Positions 34,845-47,299 of a stretch of 64,000 nucleotides of DNA are shown in pieces (position 1 is the stretch's first letter; each line of letters starts with the position of its first letter). A program made the position numbers and the translations under genes. The notes beneath the pieces were generated by a model, which saw only the letters and a list, made by a program, of their open reading frames with translations, did not search any database and was not told where the DNA came from. The stretch spans positions 1 to 64,000 of the forward strand of contig JADGJL010000014.1 in the NCBI GenBank assembly GCA_027600665.1, in the 5' to 3' direction. The DNA comes from Irineochytrium annulatum (taxonomy: Eukaryota; Chytridiomycota; Chytridiomycetes; Chytridiales; Chytridiaceae).

Positions 34845-37800
34845 ATGTCTCTGCGAACGTGGATGCAGCTGAAGGCCTCCTCGACCACGCCGGCACCGAG
34901 TCAGCAGGACCCGCAGCCGAGCCCGATCCACTCGTCGCCCCTCCAGCAGGCGAAGCCAATCATCTCAACCCTCTTTCGCCCACGGCAGGACCACCAAGAC
35001 ACCCTCGACAGCGCCTCCGCCTACTCGTCGGACAACGAGAGCATCCACACGAGCGTGACGGCCTCCAACGTCCTAGGCAGGCCCAACCGCGCCGGCCGCG
35101 GCCCCGCCTCCCAGCCCCGCCACGCGGACGACAACAGGCGGCGCAGGGAGAACGGCGGGCCGCAATTGGATGATCTGGATCTGGACGACCTGACGTCGCA
35201 CGACGGGGCGAGAACACCGACGAAAAAGGCGCTGTCGCCGACGCTGGGAGACTCGTTCGAGAAGGACTGGGACGTCGATTTCGCGTCGGGTGATGGCGTT
35301 ACTCGTGGGGATGTGCGAAAGCTTGTTGCGTCGGGATCAGAGTATGCTCGGCCGGCTGCCTCGGAGGTTGGTCAATTCGGCTTTCTTATGATGTGTTTCT
35401 CATCCTGGTTCCGTTAGATCGCCCGCGAGGGATGGCTTTGGAGCATGCATTCACAGCAGTGGCGCAAGTACTATGCCATCGCTACGTATCGGCCGGGCAC
35501 GAATATGGGAGTACTGCAATTATACAAGACGGCCCAGGTATGCCGATCGTGTTTTGATCAGTCCCAGAGTGCGTGCATTAACTGTCGCTTTCTTCCTTTT
35601 TAATATTGATCAGGACACACGGCCTGGAAAAGTCCTGGATCTCCACAACTGCTCGTCAATCTCGAAAAAGTCGGCCTGCTCCGAACCCGACGCCAGCTCC
35701 ACCGGATCCATCCACGAGCTCGTCCTCAGCTTCAGCTCGCACGTCTCAAATTTGGCAGCGGACACGGCCGCTGAGTGCTCGGGGTGGACCATGGCGCTCT
35801 CGATGATGGTCCCGAAGCAGAACGGGTACGGCCACGTTGCGGAGGGAAAGCGCGGTGGCGGTTTAGTCAGCGAAAGGTATGAAAACGCTCGTGTCTCGTA
35901 CCCCGGTGCGTTCTTCAAGCCGGAATTAGTCAGCCCGGAAGATGACGGCGCCATGCGGGCCGTCCAGGCTGAGAATCACGAGCTGAGGGAAATCATCCGC
36001 CAGCAGCAGGAGAGGTTCCAGGACTCGGAGAGGCACGAGAGCGCAAGCGGTTCCGGCATGGATCTGGAGACGATCGTCAAGACTTTCAACGAGAGCCTAC
36101 AGAAGCGGACGGCCGACATCCTCGAGGCGATCTGGTCCGCGCACACGACGGCGGAGAGAACCACAACCGTTGCTCACGCGCCGGCAATGCACCTGGAGCA
36201 GGCGATCGTTGAGCTGACGGAGTCGATGGAGATGAGGACATCGAAGATCGCGCGGATGGTGCATGATCTGCTCAATAGGGCTTCTAAGGCTCCTACTGCA
36301 GCGGTGTCGTCGGAGACCGCCGAAGTTAGTGAAGGATCTCCGACGAATGCCGTGGAAGCTGAGGAAGCGTCGTCGGCTGTGGTGCAGTCGTTGAGAGAGC
36401 TTCACGCCGAGCAGAAGGTGTCTGAGGAGGCGCAAGCGATCATCCAGGCCCAGGGCACCCAGTTGATTGCAGCAGCAGCGGAGACGAACACGTTCCTCGG
36501 GGAACTGACGAAGATTTCGCACGGAACCCTTGAGGGCGTCTCCCATATGTATGACGGCATCCAGGAGAAGGTGGACAAAGTTGGAAGCGAGATAACGACT
36601 AGCATCGTCGACTTTAAAACGGATCTGAAGGAATCTATTGCAACTCACTTCTACGACCATCAGCAGACCTTATCCGCTCTTGTCACAATCGTCAACGAGC
36701 GGGGCGTCCCACCGGCGGGTGAGTCGGCTTCTTCGAACGATGACCTGATAAACGCGAAAGTCGACAACGTAAGTTAGAGTAATCGCTCTTCGTGCGCCTC
36801 ACCTCTGTTCTTCTCAGATTCTTGAAGTGATCGACTTCGTGAACAAGTCGCAATGCCGCCTCGTAGCCCTCTTAACGGATAAGCAGAAGCAGCAAAGCAA
36901 GGACGCCAAGGCTTCGACCGACGAGAAGTCGAGTGATGCGCTTCGGGCGTCCATCGCGAAGCTCCTTGACGAGCGGCTAGCGACACTGTCGTCAACATTT
37001 GCATCTTCTCGATCTGTGAGCGCTGATGAAAGCGCGAGAATTTACACGGAGATCCTGCAGTCCCAGCAGACTTTTTTCAAATCCCTCACTGATCAACTCG
37101 CCGCTTCGGACCAACAACAGAATAGGGCGCAGGACATGCGCGAAAGGCGGTTGTTCACGCTCGACTTGTGTAAAGAGCAGCTGCACGAGATCTCGACCCG
37201 GCTGTCCGGCATCTCGAGGGATTCGAATTCTCGCCACGACCACATGGAGTCCTGGATGAACCGGAACAACGATCTTCTAAAGCACGTGCAGAAGGGCGTG
37301 CAGGAGATCGAGCGGACGCAGCGCAAGTCCGATGTCGCAGCCGTTTTGACTGTTAAGGCGGAGGCGCAGATCGAGAGTATTGCAGAGTCACTGAATGTCG
37401 TCAGGGCACACGTCCTAAGCTCGAAAGAGCGGGAGGAGAAGGAGCGATTGGACGAGCACGCCTCGATTCGTTCCCTATTTCATGAATTAAAGGCGGTTTG
37501 CGTGAGCGTCAGCGAACCGAAGGAAAGTGGCTACGATAAGGCTCGGACTGATAAGTTGGAGTCAGCACTAGCTGATATGGCGGGTGAACTACGGAGTCTG
37601 AAGGGTTCACTCGCTGTGCGGGCAAGGAGTGACGAAATTCCACAAACTCTCACCCTCCAAGAGACCGCCGACCACTTCAGATCCATCTCGGCTCAGTTCA
37701 CGTCCGACGTGAACGCCGCGAAAGCCGAGAAGGAGTCCCTCGCGGCCGAAATTACGAAGCTCCGGTACGCGCGGGACGCGATAAAGGCTGACGTAGCCGA

Positions 37801-37993
37801 GCTCGAGCAGAAGCGCTCAGAGGTGGTGCCCGTCTTGAACGCGCGGGAGGCCGTCGCGGAGCTCGAGAAGGACCTGCAGGGGCGCATCGCGGGGCTTGTG
37901 GGGCAGGTGAAGCGGCTCGTGGAGGAGAGGAACGAGCTGGTTGGGCAGATAGGGGCCGTGAGGGAGGCCTGTCAGGCGGTGTCGGCGACATAA
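34845..37993 (+). CDS. PH-domain and coiled-coil protein, uncharacterised
   Basis: Exons 34845-35366, 35418-35537, 35614-36768 and 36818-37993 keep frame and give about 990 residues. A disordered Ser/Pro/Asp-rich start (MSLRTWMQLKASSTTPAP, LDDLDLDDLTSHDG) leads to a PH-like domain: REGWLWSMHSQQWRKYYAIA, LQLYKTAQ, GKVLDLHNCSSISKK, SIHELVLSFSSH and CSGWTMAL. The remaining 600 or more residues are long heptad-rich helices (HELREIIRQQQERFQDSERH; AEKESLAAEITKLRYARDAI; LVGQVKRLVEERNELVGQIG). This is the shape of a membrane- or cortex-associated scaffold that dimerises through a rod. I do not recognise an orthologue; it may be lineage-restricted. Confidence 0.7.
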
Positions 37994-38657
37994 GGGGAAG
38001 CATATCAGCTTGCTTTCATAAACGCATTGCACGGCCTTAACATACGCATTCGTAATGGGACGTTGTTGCAGACTTTATTTCGGGTCCACTTTCATAATAA
38101 TATAAGTTTCGAGGGCGATCAAACCATCCGCCGCAGTCTTGTAAGCATCCTGCTGGAAATGAGCAATTGCTAGTTCGTGCAGGGGTTATGTTCTTCCTTA
38201 AGAAGGGTGGTTGTACCCCAAATCGTACGCCTCGCTGAGGTACGCGCTGGCCTCTTTTCAGAGCTGTTGTTCTCTGAGAATCCAAGCATGCTGTGTGCAG
38301 ATGGACTAACCCTGTTATTTAATGTTTTTTTTTTNNNNNNNNNNGCGCCAGCGATGCTCAGCTTACTAGTACAAAACTTGAGCATGTGTAGCAAAGCAAT
38401 CTCGGCCGCTGCCTTTCTTCTTCCCGTCCGAGTGGTAGTGACGATAAGTAGGATAATGGCTTCTAAGTTCGTTCATAAATCTTGCCGGAAGTCAATTAAG
38501 AAGCCGTACTCCGTAGGGATTTGGCAGTGCCCAACGTCTCCTCGTAGCTCAACCTTTGATCGCGGTATACTTCCCCAATGCTTATCCTCCGATGACTAGA
38601 GAGATCCAAATCTGAGAGCATCTCCAGAGGCTTGAAAGAGACTTTGACGGCCTTTCA
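37994..38657. other. Intergenic region containing an assembly gap
   Basis: About 660 bp between the PH/coiled-coil gene and CFAP54. Frames on both strands are interrupted by the N run and carry no known motif. Confidence 0.4.
38335..38344. other. Assembly gap (10 N)
   Basis: Ten N bases directly after a T homopolymer (TTTTTTTTT). The true gap length is unknown; ten may be a placeholder. Confidence 0.98.
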
Positions 38658-41600
38658 ATGGATGAACCTGGTGTGCTGCCCGCGTTAAAGGGCCACAAAA
38701 AGGCAGTTCCGTGGGGTGCCGCCCTGGGGAAGCGACTGGCCGAATGGTCAAAGCATCCGGCTGCCAACGCGAATATGGCGATATTGGATTCAAGGAAGGA
38801 CAGTCAGTCTCAGATAGCGGACCTCTTGGACCCGTTACTAAGTAAGGCTAACTCGGGAGCGTTCGCGAGTTGCTGACCGTTTGTCCGAAAGGTAAAATGA
38901 CGCATGCAGCATTAAAGACCATATTTGAAAACGAGTTGTCGTACAACCTTGCGTCTATCAGGAAGCTTTCGAAGTCGCAGGAGGCGCATTCTTCGTACCG
39001 GCTGGCTATATCGCAGCTGAAAAAATGTTGGGAGCAGTTCTCACCTCATCTTCCGGCTGGATACGTCGCTTCAAAGCTGGTTCAAACGGGAGAATCTCTC
39101 CTTGAGATTGATGGATTTCACAACATGGCCGACTTGGTGTGCTTTATGCCTTACTTGGAGAAGGAGATGTGCGTTTACAATGATCGTGGGCCGGCGGAGC
39201 GGCGAGATAGCCCCGACCCGGAAAGTTCGCCGACAAATGTTCCTTTACCGGAAAGTCCTATTGCACTTCGCTTTCGCTGTGAATTTGGGAGAGCCATCTG
39301 CAAATACATCAACCTGTCTGCGGCCGATCCGTCCTTGCACAGTCCCCGAGTGAGAGGAAAGGTGGTTCGCTTTTTTGAGGAAATGCTTGGAATCATCCGG
39401 CGGTGCGCGAAGGAGAGAGGGACGGAGTGGCTTGTTTACAAGGGCATAAACTATCTTCTCGCAATCTCGGGCGCACTATTATCGACGGGATTTGATTGGC
39501 CCGAGGTTAGTTAGATTACGTCATATGATTCCATCAGTTGAATTTCCTAGTTGGTGGATACATTGAAGGCGGCATTTGCGAAGCTGGAGGAAACTTCGAA
39601 GCTGAAAAGACTGAAGACCATTCCTTTGCTTGTAGAAATTTGTACTGTCGTTCACACTTTCAACGTGAAGTTTACACCGAACTACGTAGGAGACTCGTAT
39701 ATTATTCAATGCGCAAGGAGTGTAGAAAAGTTTGCCGTTCATGAGAGGGCGATCATGGGTACCTCGGGGGAATTTGATTCGGCGTCGCTAGCTATCTTCG
39801 ATTCTGCCTGCACGAAGTTGAATCTCCTGCTGTTCGGTTGCCAGCTGTCGCTACTTGCAATTGGGAAGAAGCCCAGCCTGATGCCGGGTTTGTTCTGGCC
39901 GCAGTATCGCTTTTGCTTACTGGTTTGAAGGTTCCGGGCCTCCCGCAAGCGACCTCCGATCGAGAGCTGGCTCTAGCATGGCACTCCAGCAGCAGCGACC
40001 TCCCTCGTCGGCTGATTTATTCCGCCATGGTCGACCTAGTGCAGTTACGCCTGGTGGCAACAACGAGTTACTGATGCTTGTTATGCGACCACCTACGACG
40101 ACAGTCGATGTTAGTCTTTTAGAAATGACCGGGTCTGCAACCGAGGATTTCGCGGAGTCATTAAAAGAGAATGAAACCGGGAAGCCATCAGATGAAGCAT
40201 CCGTGACGTCTAGTCTTGGTGACCCGGACGCTGGAATGGGTCACGAGCTTCGGGAGATAATTCAGAGACGAAGAAGCTCCGTATACAGCGTCCCTGTGAA
40301 GCCTGGCACTTCATTGTCGACTTCAGCAAATGACTGCTTTGAAGGGAGCCGCAGTCGGTCCAAGGGCCGATCGGGCTGCGCGGGGGCAAAGACAGACGAT
40401 AGTGACGGCGAAGCTGTAACCCGTAAGAAATCCTCTGATACGTCGCGTGCACTCAGAAGGATATCCCTATCGTCGGCTCGCAGGCAGACAAAGCTGGACA
40501 CTATGAAGTCATTTAGCCTATTAACTGCCGCCATTTATGAGGATGTTGATACTTCTACCGTGCTGGAGGGCCGTGACAGTCAAGCTGAAGCTGCCGAGGA
40601 CGTGCAGCTAGGCCAAGATGCAGATACGGTCGTTGGTGTAGAAGAATCGGATGGAAAGAAGCAAACGAAGAAAGAGAGGGAGGCGGCCAAGAAACCGCCC
40701 AAGACGTACAACGTTTATGAGTCAGAAGACCACAAATTGAAACGATTGCTGCTTTACGACGTTGTTCGAATGCTGAGATCTTTTAACTCTGATGGCGATA
40801 AATTGCACGCTCTAATGGACGGGATCGACGCCATCATTCCTTCGAGCCGAGACAAATGTGACATGCAGTTTGAAAGATTGGCCGACGATCACGACAAAAG
40901 GAACGTCCTCATTCTACTGCTGTTGGATGTTGCATTTGAGCTCGCGTGCTCGCTACCTGATGCTCTACTCGAGAAAGGATCCGCCATCAATTCACTGACC
41001 GCCGATTTGGAGGCCGGAAGGCCTACCAATGTATCAAATCACCCGATTGGGTTGCAGCCTTCAATTTTCGAGACGTCCTCACTTATGTCCGATTCGCGGC
41101 TTGCTAGATTCGAGCATGTGGATCTTTTAAGGTTGGGAAGGCACCTTTTCCGATTCTTCCAATGGGAACGATTCGGGTTGATAGCCCAGGCGTTAGAATC
41201 GCTTCTGTCGTACGGCGCTTCTGTTTCCACACCGGGGCAAATGCGAGCTATTTCAAGAGAACTGAGCGTAAGGGTCGCTGTAATTAACTTTCACAATGTC
41301 AGCCATTCCGAACGCCGCGTTTTATTTAATTCGGAGATCAATGTCGGAACGGTCTCGGATCTCACTGTTCATCGTTTCGAAATCTCACCTCCTGTCAACG
41401 ATTCCGCTCTCAACTTACTGCAAGCAATCTCGGATGGTATTGAGTTGGACGACTTGTGCCAAAAATGCCCAAGGCTATTCGTCGATGCAGCGCATATGTA
41501 TTTCCATTTTCACTTAGTATTCGTTTAATCAAAAAATAGCTTATGGAAACTTGTGGAACCGTTTTTAAGAGACCTTGTAACGCCGTCGGATGCCGAGAAG

Positions 41601-44600
41601 TACAGAGCGCTATCGCCGGACAATATTATTGTCGTAATCGCTAGATCGGTTCATGTTATCCTTTCACAATTTCCTATTGAGGATATTCTGTTCAGCGTTA
41701 AAGTCAGCGCAAAGGTTTGGTTTTTTGGCGTGTCAGCCCTAACTTGTTGCAGGTGAGCTTACTATTGGAAAGTATAGAGTCTTATTCGGCAGCTGCCGAG
41801 GTACTTGGCGAAACGATCAGTCGATGTCTTGTATGCCGCGAAGATTTGGGGGAGGCTTCATACGGGGTACGGTCGATTACATGCACCGTCACTTTTCATC
41901 CGTTCAACGTTGCTGGCTTGGAGGATATTGAGAGCGACATACCCCTCGAAGCAAAGAGCGCGTCTTATGCCTCGTCTACTTTATCTCGTCTTGTGTTCGG
42001 AGTGACTGAGCCTTCCCTATTTAACTTGAATGGAGACCCTATACGGCGGGAGTTACCGTGCGAGCAAGTCGACCTTGTGCTAAGTTTCATCCGATGCTCC
42101 ATTAAACGGATTTACAAGGAGTTACTAAGTGAACGAGCAAAGAAGGAGGAGCAATACTTCAGACTAACGCGAAAGAAACTGCCCCCGAAGACGCTGCTGG
42201 TCAATTTAGAAAAGCATGTTTTAGACGCGACATTTGGAAATAACCCGGCGATGTGTTCTCTGCTATCTGCAGCGATGGCAGAATCGTGCCCGAATTTGAC
42301 AATTATGTCGCGTCACAAATTGTTACGAGATGCCTGCGCTAAGCTGAGGAAAGTCTTTAGTATTGAACGGCACCTCCTCAATGTGATATCGCGCAAATCC
42401 GACCCAGCACCTTCACAGCCGATGCGCTGCCCAGAACCCTCCTTTGTTCGGCGAACTCCTACCTCTGTAACAATCAGACCCAACCATATGATCACATCGG
42501 ACTCGAATCATCGATTAATGCCCTATTGGTATCAAGTGTTTTGCAGGGAATCGTCCCGGAGAGGCGACAAGGTCGCTTTGAATGATATACATTATCCGGG
42601 CACCGGGGTTTTCGTGCTGGTGTCGAATGAGACGGAAATGACGGTCTCCGCGCTCCAGCCAAATACGACGTATATATTTGCGGTCGCTGCTTTTCAAGAG
42701 AATGGGGAGATGCTAGGGAAGGGCATTGGCGAAACTAGCGTGGGAATAGTGACCGGCCTGCCTCTACCATTACCATTGTGTTGGGCAAGGGTTGCCGTCA
42801 TTGCAGATACTTTGAACTGCGATGATATTGCAGAGGAGGCGTTTAAGGTCTTGTGGGACTATTTTGTTGAATGGGCGTTAGATGACCCGCGAATGCGACG
42901 GCTTCCAACGCGGACTCATTCCGGCGTGAACCACGAGCCCGTGTATGGCCTCCGGCAACAGAACGTAACGAATTCTTCTTCGACGACATTGTACGCTTTC
43001 GTAAAGTCCGCGTTTTCGGCAATCGATAGAAGACTGGAAACCACCGAGCCTGTTGTGTATTCAGATGCTCTTGGCTGCAGGAATTTGCTCGAGGCACAGC
43101 TCATCCGTTTGCGCGCATCCCGAGATTTGCTGATAGTAATTGATATTGCACAGCACATTGCCGACGTCAGCGGCCGCTTGATCTTGTCTTCTGCGCTTCG
43201 GATTGCGTCCTACCTCGTCCCTTTCCTCGAGAACGGCATTGCTACCCCCTTTGCAATTCATTGCTTGCTGATCGCCCACGCGAAAATTATGCAACATTTG
43301 GAAGAACTGGAAAACGACCGCGTCTCCACTGTGGCAGAAGTGTTTGCTCCACTCTCAGTCGCCTTATCCAGTGTTCTGATAGACTGGAAAGAGTTCCCCG
43401 CTGTGTTACATTTGGCTGAAGAGTCACTTGCTTTCATAAACCTAACTGCAGGTGCCGCCGACTTGAAAATTATCAGTTCGCAAGCACTAGAATTTCAGTG
43501 GACTGGGATTGTACCCAAGGCGAAGACGATCAAATACGGAGGAAAAAAGGGTGGCAATCGCCATGACTTCTTGTACCATTCGACCGTCGCCTTATCTAGC
43601 AAACCAGAGACAGGATACGAGGACGTACGGAAGAAAATGGACATTGTTTGCGAATTTCTAGACAGCATCATATCGCAATGCTCATATATTTGCAAGCCGG
43701 TGACGCCGGGTGAAAAAAGGATTATCGAACTTACAACAAGCTTACGAGAAGTTTTTGCCGTGCTTTCTCTTACGGGGCCGGATGTCGTCTTGCTGGAGCT
43801 GGCACGCTTTAAGAAAAATCCGCGATATATAGAAATTATTCTGCGCTGTGTCGAGTGGTGTTTGCATTCCCGGCAAATTGAAGGAGCAATTCGAATGTGT
43901 GTTGACACAATTGACTGGCTAGGAACAAGGTTTCAGCTAACTCTCTTTTCCATCTCTTAATAACCACTATTGCTGCCAGAAACAAATACCTTGTGACTGC
44001 GGATCTCGACTTTGACGAGGTCGCCGCAAAAAAGGAGGTTTCTTCAAAGCGGAAACGACGGACGCTTTTTAGCGATCGGAGGCACACATTAGAATTTGGC
44101 ACTAATGACAAACGGGCAAGGTTTAACACATGATAATTTTTGTTGTGCTTACAAATTCAGGACTCGTGGACGGGACCGTGGAAATCGAAGCGAGGATGGG
44201 GACAACTATAAGCACTCGGCTGCGGATGGGCGAACAAAGAGCGGTAGGAGGAATATGAAGAAAGGGGATCGCGACAGAGGCAGTGCAGCAAGTAGCGCCG
44301 CCTCTTCCCGGGACCCCAGCCCGCGGGGAAGAGGGAGGTCGCGCAGTGTATCTCCAAACCCAAAATCCCGCAACGCGTCTCCGCGAGGCTCGAAATCGAG
44401 AATCAACTCGCGAAACAACTCCCGTAACAACTCGCGGAAGTCCAGTCCCGTCGACGGCCGCCGCTCGCGTTCCGCAAAGAGGTCGAAAAGCGCGAAAGGT
44501 CGGGACAGCAGTAAAGAAAAAAAGGAGGTCCGCAAAAAGAAGATCGCGTCGAGGTCGAGAAGCGAGAGCCCGCTGGACGCAAATGCCACCGGAAGCCAGA

Positions 44601-47140
44601 AAGATCTTGTTGGCACCGGGCAGAAGACGGTTGGGCGTAAGAGAAATCGGATGGCGCAAAAAAGTCTCCTGCTTGCTGGACTTAGCCCTCAAGAAAAAGA
44701 AGTTGTAGAAAAGGCCATCAGAGCGCTGGATTATGAGCTAGGGACCTTTTGGCAGATACGAAGGCATTTGCGGCGGCTTCGCGTGGTGACTAATTACGAG
44801 GCTCTGTCGCGCAGCAAACTTTGCCTGTTGTATGGAAAGGCTTTGCTGTGCAGTCTCGAAAAGGATGTCTTCAAATTTGGCTACATGTACTCGGACTACT
44901 TTGAGCCGATAAACGGGTTGACGTCGGATGCACTAATATTTACGGGGCTGATTGGTTTCCGCGATTGCTGGGACTATTATAAGTCCGGCCGAAGGGAAGA
45001 GAACGATGCGAAGAACGCCTACGTGGAGGCGTCGCGTTTATATCCAGATATACTACAAAGTTTCACGCAAAGCGTCATCATAGCATCTAGGGCTGAGAAA
45101 TGGTCTCAAGTGATTCTCGCGTGCCAGAGTCTCTGGTCTGGATTGACCTACATGTTACGGAATCGCTTAATGTCGACGGAGTTTTTTCACAATTGGCTGT
45201 GGCGTTCTTTGTTTAATGCAGGCGACGCCCTTATGGACATGCTGGAACGCGTCAAAGTAACGGCGGAGAACACAGCGGAAGAAAAGCTGTTGTACGGCCT
45301 GTCGTTTTCAGAAGATTCCCGAGCTCAGAGTGCCTCGTCGGGATCGCGGCTGCGCCCCTCCACTCGCCATATCGAGACTTGGCACGATTTGCAAAATAAT
45401 AAATACTTCGGATCATGGATGGACGGCTCAGGGGAAATCACAGTGGAGGTGTTGGATTTGAAGTGGATAGTTGACTTCCTTACTTTTACCGTCGAGTCCT
45501 TATTCGCTGCGAAGAAATATCACAAGATGCTCTCTGTCGTCGATCGGTTTAGGACGATCTTTAACGATAACTTAACACATGACGTCGACGTTTACGTCTC
45601 GAGCGCAAAGGAAGTCCTCGACAAGCAACGCAGTGCAATCTTATCGCAAGTTGAGGAGTTACCAAATCCGATTCTCATCGCGACGAGTGACAATGCACTA
45701 GCCGTTGACAGCAACTGCCAGTCGAAACCATGCACGTTGCATACGACGTATCAGAAGGGTCGAAGATTTTTGCATAAATGCATTGAGGACCACAGAAATC
45801 AAGTTAGCCAACGAACTGTGCCATCAATCGATAATATGTTGGGAGCTTTAGAGAATTATGAGAATGCAATGACCATGTCAGAATTAGACAAGACTTCTGA
45901 GTTTAACGCGACCTTATGCCACGAGTACGGTGATCTGCTACTTATTTATGGGGACCAAGGCGCCGCGGGTCGATATTGGTCGAAATCCGTTGACAAAATT
46001 CTCAACATAGAGGAAAAGTACGCCGGTTCGTGGAAGCACCTCTTCATTCTCAACGGTACAGAGCTTGTCCAACATATTGGAAATGTGAGAAAATGTCTAT
46101 CAGCGGCCGTTGCTGTATTGAAGATTGCCCTCTACGCATGTGCTGATGATCTCGGCAGACGGAGAGATTTCGTCATTTTAGCGACCCACATTCTGACGGG
46201 GCTGATGAATGCCACATTGCCTCATCCTGTGGAGCCGTTTGGCTACTTCAAATACGCACCACCTTGCGTGTACCCGGGCCTGAACATCTTCAATGATCAT
46301 TTACACTGCCAACCAGCGGCCGTCCTGCAGCTGGTTCTATTTGCTTGTGAAGAACTTATCAATTACGAGCTGGCGTTGTCCGTACTTCCATTGTCCGGCT
46401 TCGCGCGCTACATAGCTGTCGAGGTTTTGGACAGCGACGTTGCCCTCGGGCACATTGAGTTGTTGAAAGCTCGCATACTTATGGGCTTCGGTCTAGTGGG
46501 GGCTGCAATTGAAAAGATGACGGCGATCGGGACCGGGAGTGCACTTCTGCCGCGATACGGAGAATTTGTGCCACCGGTCCCCAACACGCATCTGGACAAA
46601 TACGATGAGTCGGACCCCATTCTGCACTACGAAAACTGGGAATGCATTCGATCTCTGTCGTTTTTGACCATGAGCGAGAAGATCACTCGGGTGTACGGGA
46701 AGAAATTCACCGGCCGCTATGACGAGCATCGAGCAGCGTTCATTGTCATTCTGGTACAGAAAGCACAAGTGTTTGACCCTTTTACGCTTTCTCCCTTCGC
46801 CATTGACCTTCTCTCGCGGATTACTATTCCTGCAAGTGAGAAATACGGATCCAGTAAGGTGGACATGCTTGAATACGAAGCTGTCTTGCCACACAAGAAA
46901 ATCAGCTATCGCGAATATGCCTACCCGCGGAGCCGGCACGAAGCGTCCGCTGGTTCAAATTTGAATTCCTCAATGAACGTTGGGAGCATTAACATTGATA
47001 ACCGTAAACGTAGTGCTCGGGCAATTGACAAGCATGAAGTTTCCACCGTTGTTTCAAAGCTGGAAGCTCTTGTTGGCAATCAGCTCATAGGCAGAACATT
47101 AGATGGAGCGCGGGATATTGGCAGCGTTGATTTCTTGTGA
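38658..47140 (+). CDS. CFAP54: Cilia- and flagella-associated protein 54 (CFAP54/FAP54-like)
   Basis: Very large protein of the central-pair apparatus, required for axoneme motility. Starting at ATG 38658 (MDEPGVLPALKGHKKAVPWG), most of 8.5 kb is coding. Family blocks: KKCWEQFSPHLPAGYVASKL, GESLLEIDGF, SLHSPRVRGKVVRFFEEMLG and EWLVYKGINYLLAISGALLS. The fibronectin-III-like part (about 42420-42790) has PEPSFVRRTPTSVTI, WYQVFCRE, VALNDIHYPGTGVFV and LQPNTTYIFAVAAFQENGEM, then LPLPLCWARVAV and VLWDYFVEWAL, in the order found in CFAP54. The C-terminal half continues through EKEVVEKAIRALDYELGTFW to the stop at 47140. Introns are short (near 38842, 39508, 41523, 43950 and 44100). An RS-rich insert (44240-44600) is unusual. 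Some exon edges between 39830 and 40080 are unclear. Confidence 0.85.
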
Positions 47141-47299
47141 CTTAGTTTGCAATAATTGGACATTACCTGTTCCAAGTTGAGCTTTACTGTTCATTAGATT
47201 ATTATCATATTTCGCATTCCTTCACCATTCTTCCACAATCACAATTCAAGCCTGTGCATTAATCCAAGCCACAAGTGGTGATAAGACACTGTGTCCGAG

